A stretch of 64,000 nucleotides of DNA. Origin: Przewalskia tangutica. Lineage: Eukaryota > Streptophyta > Magnoliopsida > Solanales > Solanaceae. The translations under genes were made by a program, and so were the position numbers. The stretch spans positions 4,830,307 through 4,894,306 of the forward strand of contig CM056724.1 of assembly GCA_029844215.1 (NCBI GenBank). The letters run 5' to 3'. Shown here piece after piece: positions 33,050-43,884 of the stretch (positions within the stretch are counted from its first letter, which is position 1; each line of letters starts with the position of its first letter). The notes beneath the pieces were generated by a model, which did not search any database, had not been told where the DNA came from, and was given only the letters and a program-made list of their open reading frames with translations.

Positions 33050-34792
33050 TTAGTGTATCCTATTGTTGTTTGTTGAAGCCATTTCTGCCTCAGCTTGCTC
33101 TCTGAACTTCTTGTATATATCACCTTTGTAAAAATTCCTCGTTCTTGCAACCAAAATCAACGAGGCTAGCGAGCCAAAAAACGCAACACTAGCCAAGATT
33201 ATAAAAGCTTGTCGATAACATTGGTTCCCCATACAAGTCAATTCTTTAACAGATGATCGTGTTAACCCCTTTTTCCCAAGATCCTTCAATGCCTCTCTAT
33301 CATAGAGCGGTCCAGTAACCTTCACATTCAATATATATGAGCCAAGAGGGCTAGCCAATTGACCACAATTGAACAATGTGGAGTAGTACTTCAATCCGAA
33401 AAGCTCAGAAATGATAGTAAACAACAAAGGCAATTGTGCTCCAAATGAGAACCCGATGATCACTGATGCCACGTAGACTGATCCCGGGAATGGGAATGCG
33501 ATGAGGAGAAGTCCAATGCAGGATAACAAAAGCACTAATGTCATCATAAGTGTCCTAGGGAATTTGTACTTAACAAGTAGTGTCTCAGACACAAATCCTG
33601 AGAAAATTCTCCCGAAAAAATTCCATATGCTGAGAAGTGACACAAAGGACTTGATAGTTGTTGTTGGATATCCTAAAGACTCTCCGATCTGTCCCAAGTT
33701 ATCGACAGCAGTCAGGCTCGTTCCAAGTCCACAGAATGTAGCAACGAATAAAATCAGCATATCGGTACTTAAAAGAGCTTGTAATATGCCATAATCTTCA
33801 CCTCTTTCTGGTTTATTAAAGAAAATGTCATTGAACCAAAAACACTTAAAATTATTTTCTTCTTTCTTGATTTCTGAGGTTATATACTTTTCTTCTTTCT
33901 TGATTTTTGAGGCTATGGACTTAGCTTCTTTCTCAAGTACTACTACTACTTGTGGAGGATCAATAGGCAAATTCTTTCGACGAAAGACGCCTAATTCTTC
34001 CCTAATAAAAACCAAAAGAGGGAGAAATAACAAAGCACAAGCCACAGCGGCAGTTACAATATAAGCAGCATGAGAGAATTGAATTGCTTTCTCAACCAGT
34101 GTCATGACCATAAGAAACAATGCTAGCACAATTGCTATAGCCAAGCAATAGTAGAAAATTCTCAGCTGATTCGGCTGCTTAACGACTCTCATTTCACGAA
34201 TTGTGTACACGAAAATCACAGATATTGCAGCTGGTAGCCAAGCTATAAGCAAAATGAGTGATTTAGCATCATTTCCATACACAGCTAAGTATAATTGTGT
34301 CATTATAGCACCACTTAGACCAGTGAAACCTTTCAATAAACCTATCATATTGCCCCGGCTTTCGGGGAAGTTCCTAACAGAAGTAACAAGAGCCCCCGTA
34401 TTCGCGAAATTCTGTGAATTTGCTCCAAGACATATGTACATACACATAAGCCAAACTTTTGGTTTTGGGACTTTGCCAACAACAGAGAGCCATATCATGA
34501 AATAGCCAGTGAAATTCATGGCTGCACCAACTAGTAAAACAAACCATGTTGGAGTTATTTCAGCTAGTAAACCAGAGAATACTCCAACATTGGCACCAAG
34601 ATCTTTAAAGAATCCTAAGAGATTAAGTGTTGTTTGGTCATATCCAAGTGAGGCTTTTATTTCTTTAGAGTAAGTTCCAAATAGATATGTAGCACCTGCT
34701 CCAGCCATGATAAGAAAAGAGGCAAAAAGAGAGAACCACCTACCTTGAACAACATGATTGGTGAATTGCAAAATCTCATGGCCTTTGCCCAT
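33050..34792 (-). CDS. Nodulin-like major facilitator superfamily transporter (NFD4-like)
   Basis: A single open frame of 580 codons runs from the ATG at 34792. An ATG at 34846 would add 18 residues, but the family begins with a short basic leader before VQGRWFSLFASFLIMAGAG, so I chose the inner one. The N-terminal half (nodulin-like domain) shows GATYLFGTYSKEIKASLGYD and ANTGALVTSVRNFPESRG. A charged loop at about residues 285-335 follows, then a second membrane half with FGRIFSGFVSE and GFSFGAQLPLLFTIISELFG. About twelve hydrophobic segments can be drawn. The substrate is unknown. The closest Arabidopsis relative in this neighbourhood would be At2g28120. The loop has a short internal duplication (KIKKEEKYI/EIKKEENN). 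Confidence 0.93.
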   Translation of the reverse strand: MGKGHEILQFTNHVVQGRWFSLFASFLIMAGAGATYLFGTYSKEIKASLGYDQTTLNLLGFFKDLGANVGVFSGLLAEITPTWFVLLVGAAMNFTGYFMIWLSVVGKVPKPKVWLMCMYICLGANSQNFANTGALVTSVRNFPESRGNMIGLLKGFTGLSGAIMTQLYLAVYGNDAKSLILLIAWLPAAISVIFVYTIREMRVVKQPNQLRIFYYCLAIAIVLALFLMVMTLVEKAIQFSHAAYIVTAAVACALLFLPLLVFIREELGVFRRKNLPIDPPQVVVVLEKEAKSIASKIKKEEKYITSEIKKEENNFKCFWFNDIFFNKPERGEDYGILQALLSTDMLILFVATFCGLGTSLTAVDNLGQIGESLGYPTTTIKSFVSLLSIWNFFGRIFSGFVSETLLVKYKFPRTLMMTLVLLLSCIGLLLIAFPFPGSVYVASVIIGFSFGAQLPLLFTIISELFGLKYYSTLFNCGQLASPLGSYILNVKVTGPLYDREALKDLGKKGLTRSSVKELTCMGNQCYRQAFIILASVAFFGSLASLILVARTRNFYKGDIYKKFREQAEAEMASTNNNRIH

Positions 34793-34846
34793 TGGCACCT
34801 TTCCCGTATCTCTCCTCTTCTGAAAAATATGTGAAGTAAACAACAA

Positions 34847-36410
34847 ACTGAGAGAAGATAATATAAGTACTATACACTTGGTTTTTGTGTACGTTATACA
34901 CGGGTGGATCTACAATATAGTTTGATGTTATGTCGAACTCAGTAGCTTTGACGTAGATTCATTCAGAATTTATAAATTTGAAATTCTGGATCAGTGCATA
35001 AAATGTAATTAGCTCATGTTGGTAAGTGAGTGGGACAAAGAGTTGATGGGGAAATCAAACTAATCAAGGACCACTTGAGAGGTCATAAGAAATATGATTG
35101 AGAAGTGTGAAAGAAAAATACTAATATAAACAATTTAGTGTTTCCTTCTTGGGTTACTAATATAAACTAATCAAGGACCACTTCTTGGGTTACTAATTGT
35201 GTTTCCTTTTTATGGTGGAACAATAGGAAAGGAAGTTAACTTTTTGTTCTAAAAATTCTCTCTTTTTTATGGAAAAACATTAAGAGGTGTGACTTAAATA
35301 TTGGATTTGCTATACAACTGGATTGTGATTTAAATCCATTACTATATGAATCATAAAATAGTCATGATTCAGACAAGTTGGACTACAATGAAATGTAAGG
35401 GTTGGATGCCCCTACCACATAAGGTATTTGCTACAACAATAACAATTCACGACGGAGGTAAAATTTTCATTAAAAGGAGTTAAAATATAAAAACTTAAAC
35501 ACACGAAAAAGCTAAAACATATAATATGTATACATGTTGCTTAAACTCTTTAAAATATGTGTTCAATTCCTTAAAAGCTACTATATATATATATTGAGGA
35601 TTCAATATGAGTGGCACGTGTGACAGCTTGTTTTGGATGGACCAAGTCAGAGCATGCAGACCGGTAGTTGTGTCAAGGTCAAGAAATATTGGTATAAATC
35701 ATGTCATCTTATTACTATATCACAATATGTCTTGGTACTACGAAGTTAGTCAATTTTTTTCGAGAGACTAGTATTATATTATATAAATTTATAAGGATTT
35801 TTTGATAATTATTAATATAGTAATAATAAAAAAAAATAATGGTCGGAATCTATAGCTCCGAGGCTTCATCCCTGGTTCTACCATAAGACATTTAGAAATT
35901 ACTAGTACTTTATTTCAAGTATAGTGTATTATCCTGTATTTGGTTATGGTCAAAAGTTGCATGTGAAGAGGTTTACATGATACATCCAAATCTCGATGTG
36001 AAAATGAAAGGCAATAATGAGAGTTGTTGACAAAATATTAAAGCCCACTTACCAAAAACAGTCATGTGACAGAGCCACAAAATGTTCAAATATACTTCAC
36101 TAGGCATAAGGTTTGTAACATTTCTATCTTTAAAATTGAACTTTTGACTCGTTCGACATAAGTTATGTATGAATTAAATTATGTGACATAAATTGTGTAG
36201 TATTTTTCAGATTATATTGAGTGTGAAAGTTTTGTCTTTTCCGACATAACTTGTGTGCATGTTATGATACATATACCGAAACAAAATGTAAACTTTGCCG
36301 AACGAAATCTAAATTTATGTTGTTTTCTGTGTTGAAAGTTTTTCCTCGTCCGACATAATTTTTGAGATGTTATGATACATATACCGAAGCTAAACGTAAA
36401 CTTTGCCGAC
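34847..36410. other. Gene-free upstream region of the transporter
   Basis: AT-rich, presumably containing the transporter promoter. A 108-bp direct duplication is visible with gttatgatacatataccga at 36261 and 36369. Short duplications of aatcaaggaccactt and cttgggttactaat occur at 35050-35195. No gene. Confidence 0.45.
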
Positions 36411-36419
36411 CAAATAATT

Positions 36420-36540
36420 TATACCGCGTCAAAGTGCTGAAGGACACAAATTAAAGACCACAAAATTAAGGGACAAAAATTAAATACAACCCCAAAATAG
36501 GGAAATTTGAGCGAAAGGCCCCATAGTCTTCGAGATTACT
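36420..36540. mobile_element. Partial foldback MITE
   Basis: acaaattaaagaccac, then aagggacaaaaattaaat and ccccaaaatagggaaa match the right end of the two elements that follow. Only one terminus is present. Confidence 0.5.
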
Positions 36541-36689
36541 CTTAAATTGACTAATTTTGCTTATTTCTATTGGGCTTATTCAAAAGCATATTTAGGTCCA
36601 ATTTTTCCATTACGGGATTTCAATCCGCTGTCAACATTTCTGGGCCATACAAATTGTTCAGAGTTAAAAAAAACGCGAATTAGTCTTCT

Positions 36690-37800
36690 ATTTCGGGGTG
36701 GTCTTTAACTTTTGTCCCTCAAATTACTGGTCTTTAATTTTTATCGTTACTACTCATTTAATAAAAATATGTGAGCCAATGTACTCTTTCTTTACAAGTC
36801 TACAAAATCATAGATTCTGGATTCGAAACACAATAAAGTAAAAAAAAAAAAAAAACGCAAGGTAAAATTTCATAGAAACTATGCTTATTTGGTCAAAGTT
36901 GCATAGAAACTATGTCTTATCCGGCATGTAGGGGTGTTCACGGTTTGGTTATAAACTGATCCGAATCAAAAACCAAACGAAATTGATTAAGTAAACCAAT
37001 TTTTATTTGTGTTTGGTTTTAAGTTTTTAAAAGCCGATAACATTTGGTTTGGATTATTTTTATTAAAACAAAACCAAAGAAAAAATCGAACAAAATCGAT
37101 AAAAATTATAAATAATACATATACTTCTTCATTAAAATTTTATTTATCTATAATAGACTAATAAACTTACATCTTAATTAAATTCATTTCTTAAAAGAAA
37201 GCCATCAATTCAAACCAATTTATTCAAAGAAACTACTATAAAATTTACCTAAAATTCTTTTATATTTCTTGTAAACTTTATTCACTTGACTAAAACTTAT
37301 AAATCTTAATACATTTCCTACATAATCCAAGAAAATTATAGTCACCACAATAGAAGAGTATAACGAATTACAAGTTAGAAAAGATGAAAATTTCTATCAT
37401 AATTGTAGGTTAAGTTTCTTAAAAACTCGAAAGACCAAACCAAATCAAACCGACTACAATCAAACTGATGGCTTTATATTATATTTGGTTTGGTTCTAAT
37501 AATTTTAAAATCGACTAATTTGATTTGGTTTTGATTTTAACTAAAAATCGATTCAAAATCGAACCATGAACACCCCCCTACCGTCATGTAAAACTAGTCG
37601 GACATGACATAGTCTTAATTTCTATAAAATCTTACCTTTCAAATCTTTTAAATTTTTTTGACTATGTTGGATTCGAACCCACAATTCTGAATTTTTCTTT
37701 TTCTTTTTTGATGTCAGGGGTATTTTCGACTACTTTTAAATTATTTAAAGTATCAAAATGCAAAAATTAAAGACACCCCAAAATAGGAGCATTCCACGAG
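36690..37800. mobile_element. Foldback MITE carrying a nested second MITE
   Basis: The left end tctatttcggggtggtcttt and the right end aaagacaccccaaaatagga are inverted repeats; gtccctcaaattactgg follows the left end. The element is interrupted at 36929-37580 by a different MITE. No transposase. Confidence 0.65.
36929..37580. mobile_element. MITE with TAGGGGTGTTCA termini, nested
   Basis: The left end taggggtgttcacggtttgg and the right end aaccatgaacacccccct a are near-perfect inverted repeats, flanked by TA. The interior repeats aaaccaaa/tttggttt words. This is a widely dispersed Solanaceae type. It interrupts the foldback element at 36690-37800. Confidence 0.8.
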
Positions 37801-38044
37801 TTGCCCTTATTTTTTTGCTTTCCATTTTCTTTTTGGACCTAGAGTTGGTTACCCAGGGGCTTAGTGGGATATTTTCTCTTTTTGTTTTCTTTTGTAACAA
37901 AACTCCGAATTTTATTGATTGATTATCGTTCCTAAAAATATAAGGTTTGTAATCTAATTAGAGTCGTATAAATGGAATTGTGAAGACAACGAGAGAAAAC
38001 GAATTATACAATGTGATTCTGTTAAAAAAACGAGACGAAGAGGG

Positions 38045-38655
38045 TTATTCACACAAATGTCCCTTTCTTGGGATGATATTTAATTTTTGCCCCTCAAATT
38101 GATAGTCTTTAATTCTTTTCCTTTGGCGCTATAAATAACATAAAAGTGATCGAATATCCCTTATCTATGACCTAATTTCACAAGACATAAGTTCACTTGT
38201 CCGGAAAAAGTTATGTAGGAATTAAGTTATTCGTCATAAATTTAAATTCTGTAGTATCTAATTCAACTACCATAAATTTATATTTTCGCATCATAATATA
38301 ACACAAGTTATATCTTACAAGTTACAAGACATAACTTAGTTCCTACAAAAATGAACTTATGCCTTATCCGACATAAATTTTGTAGTGCTCAGTAATCGGA
38401 TAACTTAATTCCTACATAATTTTATGCAGGAGATGAACTTATGCCTTGCCATTTTTTTGGGTAAGAAAACAACGAATTGAACTACTCTACTGGAATCGAA
38501 CCCATAATCTATAATTTCGTTTATGTCACGAAATTAGACCATAGATAAGGATGCTTGATTCATAATTTTTTATTAAATGACAACCAGGGACAAAACTAAA
38601 AAAAATTGAGGTGTAAAAATTAAAGACAGCCCGAAATAGGGAACTCCACGCAAAA
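38045..38655. mobile_element. Foldback MITE, second full copy
   Basis: The left end (tccctttcttgggatgatat, tttgcccctcaaattgatag) pairs with the right end (gtgtaaaaattaaagacagc, cgaaatagggaactcc). The interior is rich in palindromic aacttatgcc/ggataactta words. It has the same family layout as 36690-37800. Confidence 0.65.
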
Positions 38656-40403
38656 AAATAATAATTAATGAAGAGTTCTTTGCAGAAAGAGACGAAGAGA
38701 AACAAGTTAGTTCATCGAGTTCTAGCCCATTATTTTAAAATGCTTTCAAGTGATATTATTTTAATAAAAGAAGAATGTGTAGATAAATCTCACTGTTAAC
38801 TGTCCCCTCTTTCTTAAAAGACAAGAAAAGCAAAGAAGCAATATGTAAGAACCTTTAAATAGATTACACAATATAATATTATTTAACTATCATATATATG
38901 ATTCAATAATTATAGATGATGAAAAGAACCTTTTTAATGTTCTAATAATTTCTAGACATTGAAATATCCAAAATGTAAATGTAGAGCCAGCAATACATGT
39001 GCTAAACACAGCTCACACTCCACATCCAGTAGGGTCTTCCTCGCTGCTCAATTATATGTCTCAAAGCTAAAGGATTAGTATTACTTTTTTAATTTGATTT
39101 CTTATTTGGTCTTTGCTATTCGTTTTAAATTGAATTTGTGTTAGTTAAGGCCTATTAAAGTGACAAATACTCCCTATCCTGATGTTTTTTATTCTTAAAA
39201 TTTGACTTCGAGACATATGATTACAGATATTCATCTCACCATAGTAAATTCACATTGTGTAAAGCTCGTAAAAAGAAAAATGCTCCATATCGAGATTTTA
39301 TTTTCCATTTTCGACATTCAAAATCAAAACCTTTAATTAATGATCAAGGGATATATCAGTTTCACTATAACTCATAATGATATACTACTATTATTGACTT
39401 AGCATGAAGGGAATGGAATCTACAAACCTTTCAATTGTCATCTGGCTTTATCATGACTTTTTAGAGCTTAAGGGTACATAAAGGTCCCATTACAATTTTG
39501 GGGTTCTCATGTTTCTTTCTTCCTTCCTTCATTGGATAAGCCAAACCAATAAAATTGTACTCTGAATAAATCCACCCTTTCTAGTCCTAAAGTGTAGTTT
39601 TTTAAAGTTTATAATTCGTTTGAAAAATCTTTTCTCTACTAATAATGATGACATGGTTGAAATTCCTCCAACCTTAACTTGAATTCAAGTTGCAAAAATA
39701 GAGAATCTTTCGGTAATAAGCGATATAAACCCTTTAACACTTTCATTCAACGCAAATCTAAATTAGTTGGGTATACTGGTCTTCGAAAAATAAAAAATAA
39801 AAAACATAATTTCTTACGATATTTTTAGCTAGGCGGCTAAAATAAATCATCCTCCTTCAAAGAAATATTATCTTAAAGTTGGTCAATTGATTTATCCATA
39901 TCGAGTAATAGTCTACAAGGTGATTACTCAATAAGCAAATTAATATGATTACTAATATGATCAGAGTAATTATGTACCACATAACCTAGGGCCTTGATGG
40001 GTTCATGATTGTGATTTGAACTTAAAAGTGTATATAATATGGTCCAACAATCTGAAAAAGGCAAAATGTGAGTTGTAATGAGTAGGGCACATCAATGTTT
40101 TTAGGTTATTGTGTTTGTGGGGTATACATTTTGGTATTTGGTATATTATATAATTTAAATTGTCATATATGTGGACCTTCTCTTTAAATCTTTTTTGTGC
40201 TTAGAAGCAACCTCGTCCATCATCTTCATTGATTTGATAAATTAATACTGAGTTATTTTAGAAACTAAAAAGGAGTGACGGAAAAACAAGGAAGAAAAAG
40301 ATTGTTAAGTCTTAAAAGAAACTTTATTTCTTCCTTTTTATGTTTTTAAAGAGGGAAAATTATTGTACGTCTTATTGTATTTCTTTTCTCTTCACTTTCT
40401 TAG
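38656..40403. other. Gene-free AT-rich spacer
   Basis: Nothing recognisable: no domain-bearing ORF, no paired terminal repeats and no RNA gene. Confidence 0.4.
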
Positions 40404-41046
40404 GAGTCGTTTGGACATTATTTGAAATCATGATGATTTGAAGTTGAAGTTTTGTTTAAACATGTAATTTGGATTTCTTAAGTTGTATTTTTTCTTATAT
40501 ACATAAAAATCTCACAAGTTGTGAAAATCATCAAAACTTTTTTTAATTCTTACAATCTTACCAAATGAGCAAGTCATAGTTCATAACAAAATTAATATGC
40601 TACTAGAATGTCTTTCTAAAAAAATACAATATCAACTGATCAAATTTTAGTTCAATAAAATTAAAATTTGAACATGAGTTGTAATGTAACTACTCTTTAA
40701 TATAATCATCTCACATGGTTAGTAAAAATAAATCTGTTATAAATATACTATCAACTTTAAATCTTTTAATATTTGATATAAATGATTGATAAACATGATT
40801 GGTAAATATATCTATCAATTTATGGATCAATTTTTACAAAGTATATACTTATGGGTCAATTTTTACAAAATATATACTTATGGGTCAATTTTTACATTTA
40901 AAATATTTGAAATCATGATTTGAAATCTCAAATCATGCTTTTTGGATGATTTTGAATTTCATCTCATGAGATGAAATCGCATGTCCAAACGCTGATTTTA
41001 TCTCATGAGATGAAATCATGAGATAAAATCACATGTTCAAACGCTT
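40404..41046. mobile_element. MITE with gtttggacat termini
   Basis: The left end gtcgtttggacattatttga and the right end (atcacatgttcaaacgctta) are imperfect inverted repeats. Nested palindromes tctcatgagatgaaat occur at about 40960 and 41000. The element is 643 bp and non-coding. The superfamily is uncertain. Confidence 0.65.
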
Positions 41047-41917
41047 AGTTTCCAAGAAAAGTCATAATTATATTGCGGACAAATGGTTGTAATTAGTGTC
41101 GGAGCCAAAATTATTTTCGTCAAGAAAATTCAAATTATAAAGCAACAGATACGCAAAGAAGTCAAAGAGATTCGACATCTACTTATGCATATATACAACG
41201 TAAATATTTGACAAAGGAGATTCAAATGAACTCATTGTATGAGGAGGAATTTGATCTCATAATATAACACCTAAATAACTACGGTCAGAGAGTCAAATAG
41301 GCCAGAAAAAAAGAGTATGAGGTAGGGTTCTAGCATTAAAGGATTTTTCATCAGGAAAATCTCTTTCTACTGGAAATTTTAAAAGTTTTTTTGTAAGACA
41401 GACAGAAATAAATAAGTTATAAAACTTTAAAATAATCTGAATCAACTTAAAAAATAAATTATTCTTAAATTATTCAATTACTAATTGTACGTAGTCCCTA
41501 TTTATATAACTTTACCGCTAGCTGCAACAAGACTTCAAAAATTGTACCACTCGACTCATTTTATTAATGTGTTTTTAATTAAATTCGTAGGTCAAAATTA
41601 CAAAAAACATCTTGAAGTTTTTCTCAATTAATTAGCTTAGGTAACAAAATTTAATTATTTGATAGTACATCAATTTTAGTTGACAAGTGACTCCTTTTTT
41701 TTGGATGGTTCATGTCAACTATCACACCAAAAGTTTGTTGATTCTTCTACAAAGATTAATTTAAGAAACATAAGTTTAAAAAAAGTATTTAAGAGATTGT
41801 ATTGGACACGATTCTTTTATTAGATTGCTATACTGGACCAGTTGAAAAGTGACGCACACAGAAATTTTCAAACATAATAACTTTTACTTGTAGTTTGTTA
41901 GTACAAATATTGAATTA
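41047..41917. other. Gene-free spacer before the TRIM
   Basis: AT-rich sequence with no recognisable gene, domain or terminal repeat. Confidence 0.4.
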
Positions 41918-42257
41918 TGTTAAGAGTCTCACATCGGTAATTGAATGACACATGAACTCCTTATATGAACTTGGATAATCATCACCCTATAAGCTAACTT
42001 TTGAGGTTGAGTTAGACCCAATATATATTTTTTACATGGTATCAGAGCCAGATTCATTTTAATTCTTTGTTCACCGATGTTTGACCTCCAAATTATATTA
42101 TTCGCGCCCCAGTTAATGGGGTCTGGGCGTGAGGGGGAGTGTTAAGAGTCACATTGGTAATAAAATGAGAACAATGACTCCTTATATGAACTTGGATAAT
42201 GTTCACCCTACAAGCTAGCTTTTGAGGTTGAGTTAAACCCAAGATCCATTATTTACA
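41918..42257 (+). mobile_element. TRIM (miniature LTR retrotransposon), 340 bp
   Basis: Two direct repeats, 41918-42036 and 42140-42257, begin TGTTAAGAGTC and end TTTACA. Right after the first comes a perfect initiator-tRNA-Met primer-binding site (tggtatcagagccag, 42037). Right before the second lies a purine tract (gtgagggggag). Internal sequence is only about 103 bp, with no coding capacity, so the element must borrow proteins. Flanks aatta/aattt give a 5-bp duplication with one mismatch. Confidence 0.9.
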
Positions 42258-42318
42258 AATTTCAACTCCAATAGTTTTCAAAACCATATTATTACCAAAT
42301 TATATAAGGGGTTGGATT

Positions 42319-42587
42319 TGTTAGAATATTATGTTAGCTGTGTAATTAATTGGTCATATTATGATAGAATATTATGTTAGAATATTCTAGATACATAATT
42401 AATTAGTAATATTATATTTATGTAGAATCCTAATATATATGGTAGGAAGACATTATTAGGTAGGATTTCTTAGTTATTATGAGGCATGATTTCCTCCTCA
42501 TAATTAATGTATATTATTTATATATATTCTCCCTTAGGAGATGAAGAATAATCAAGGAAGATTTTCCAATTCTAAATATTTCTTACA
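42319..42587 (+). repeat. 5' LTR of Copia 2
   Basis: Begins TGTTAGAATATT, ends TTACA; followed immediately by tggtatcaga. Three substitutions against the 3' LTR were counted by eye. Confidence 0.93.
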
Positions 42588-42729
42588 TGGTATCAGAAGA
42601 TAATTCAAAGATCATATTCTAAATAAAATTTTCCTTCCAAATTCGGTCATCTTCCCCATCTTTCCAACCGAATTTGTCTTCTCCATTGTTATACTTTATT
42701 TTTATTTTTCTCCATTATTGTTGTCAACC

Positions 42730-43221
42730 ATGTCTGAATCAAAATCTTCGTTTCACTCAGCCCTTACTATTTCCAACATCAAAACACATATTTCTGTCAA
42801 ACTAGAGATGGAAACTGTTCACTACGCAACATGGGCGAAGTTGTTCAAAATATGTTGTAGGGCTCACAAAGTTCTTCATCATATAATTCCACCAAAAAAT
42901 GGTACAACAACGGAACAATCGTCTGAAGCAGACAAAGAATTGTGGGATACCGCGATGCCACGGTTCTTGGTTGGATTTATCAACAATATCCACGCATTGC
43001 GTACAATAATGGAACCAGATTCTACTTGTGGCGGCGCATGGGAGCGTTTGAGAGACATTTTTCAAGATAATCAAAACTCTCGTGCCGTTGCGTTGGAACA
43101 AGAATTTTCAACCATTGTCACGGACTTCCCTAACGTTTCAACCCATCGGCGTCTCAAAGTGGTGGCGGATCAATCGAGAAAGCGTAGGTTCACCCCGCTT
43201 CGACAACCGGTTAGTTTCTGA
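42730..43221 (+). pseudogene. Copia 2 gag, truncated by frameshift
   Basis: From the ATG at 42730 the frame shows a gag-like N-terminus (MSESKSSFHSALTI, then HYATWAKLFKICCRAHKV) and continues to a stop at 43221 after DFPNVSTHRRLKVVADQ. The remainder is readable in other frames (FYQARSMLVLEES at about 43290) and then becomes a G/C-rich low-complexity region. The same wording occurs in the fragment at 19.2-20.2 kb. Confidence 0.8.
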
Positions 43222-43884
43222 TTAGTTCAGGTCTCACGGATGCTTATAGTGGCGTGTGGACTCTAATTCGTCAAAGTAATCCCTTACCAAAGTTTTATCA
43301 AGCAAGATCCATGCTTGTTCTTGAAGAATCGGGTTTGATTAAGAAGGATTCAACAAATTCGCCATGGTTGCCACGTATTCAAATGAAGGTAATTATTTTG
43401 ACTATTCTTCACAAAATAAGAGTCAAAAGGGCGTGGTAATAATAATAAGAAGGTGGAAATCGTGGAAATAATAAAGGTGAAGTCACCGAATTAGGTGGCG
43501 GCGAAATAAGCGGCAACACCAACTTGGCGGAGGCTATGGCGGCGGCAACTCCGTGGCGGCTTCGCGCAAGAACCACGGCCGCGGCGGCAGCCAGCAATAG
43601 CAGCGGCAGCTTGATGGTCGAGCAGATGCTGGGCGAGCAAACCAAGCGCCTAATAGCGATGGCGTAACCCGCCGCGAGAGAATCCAGCACTTTTTCAAGC
43701 GAGCGATCCAGCAAGAGCCCGAGCCAGTTATTCTTGGCGCGAGCCCGGTTCATGGCGAAATGATTCTGGCGAGCGAATCGCCGGAGTCTCTTCAGCGTTA
43801 GCAGTGCTTGATTTTGGGCCTCCTCCCCCGATGGCGAGGCCCATTCAACCATGACCCATCCTACGGATATTGGCGAGTTATGCA

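Noticed and set aside
33501..34505. Plus-strand ORFs over the transporter
   Set aside because: All are antisense shadows of the intact 580-codon transporter frame.
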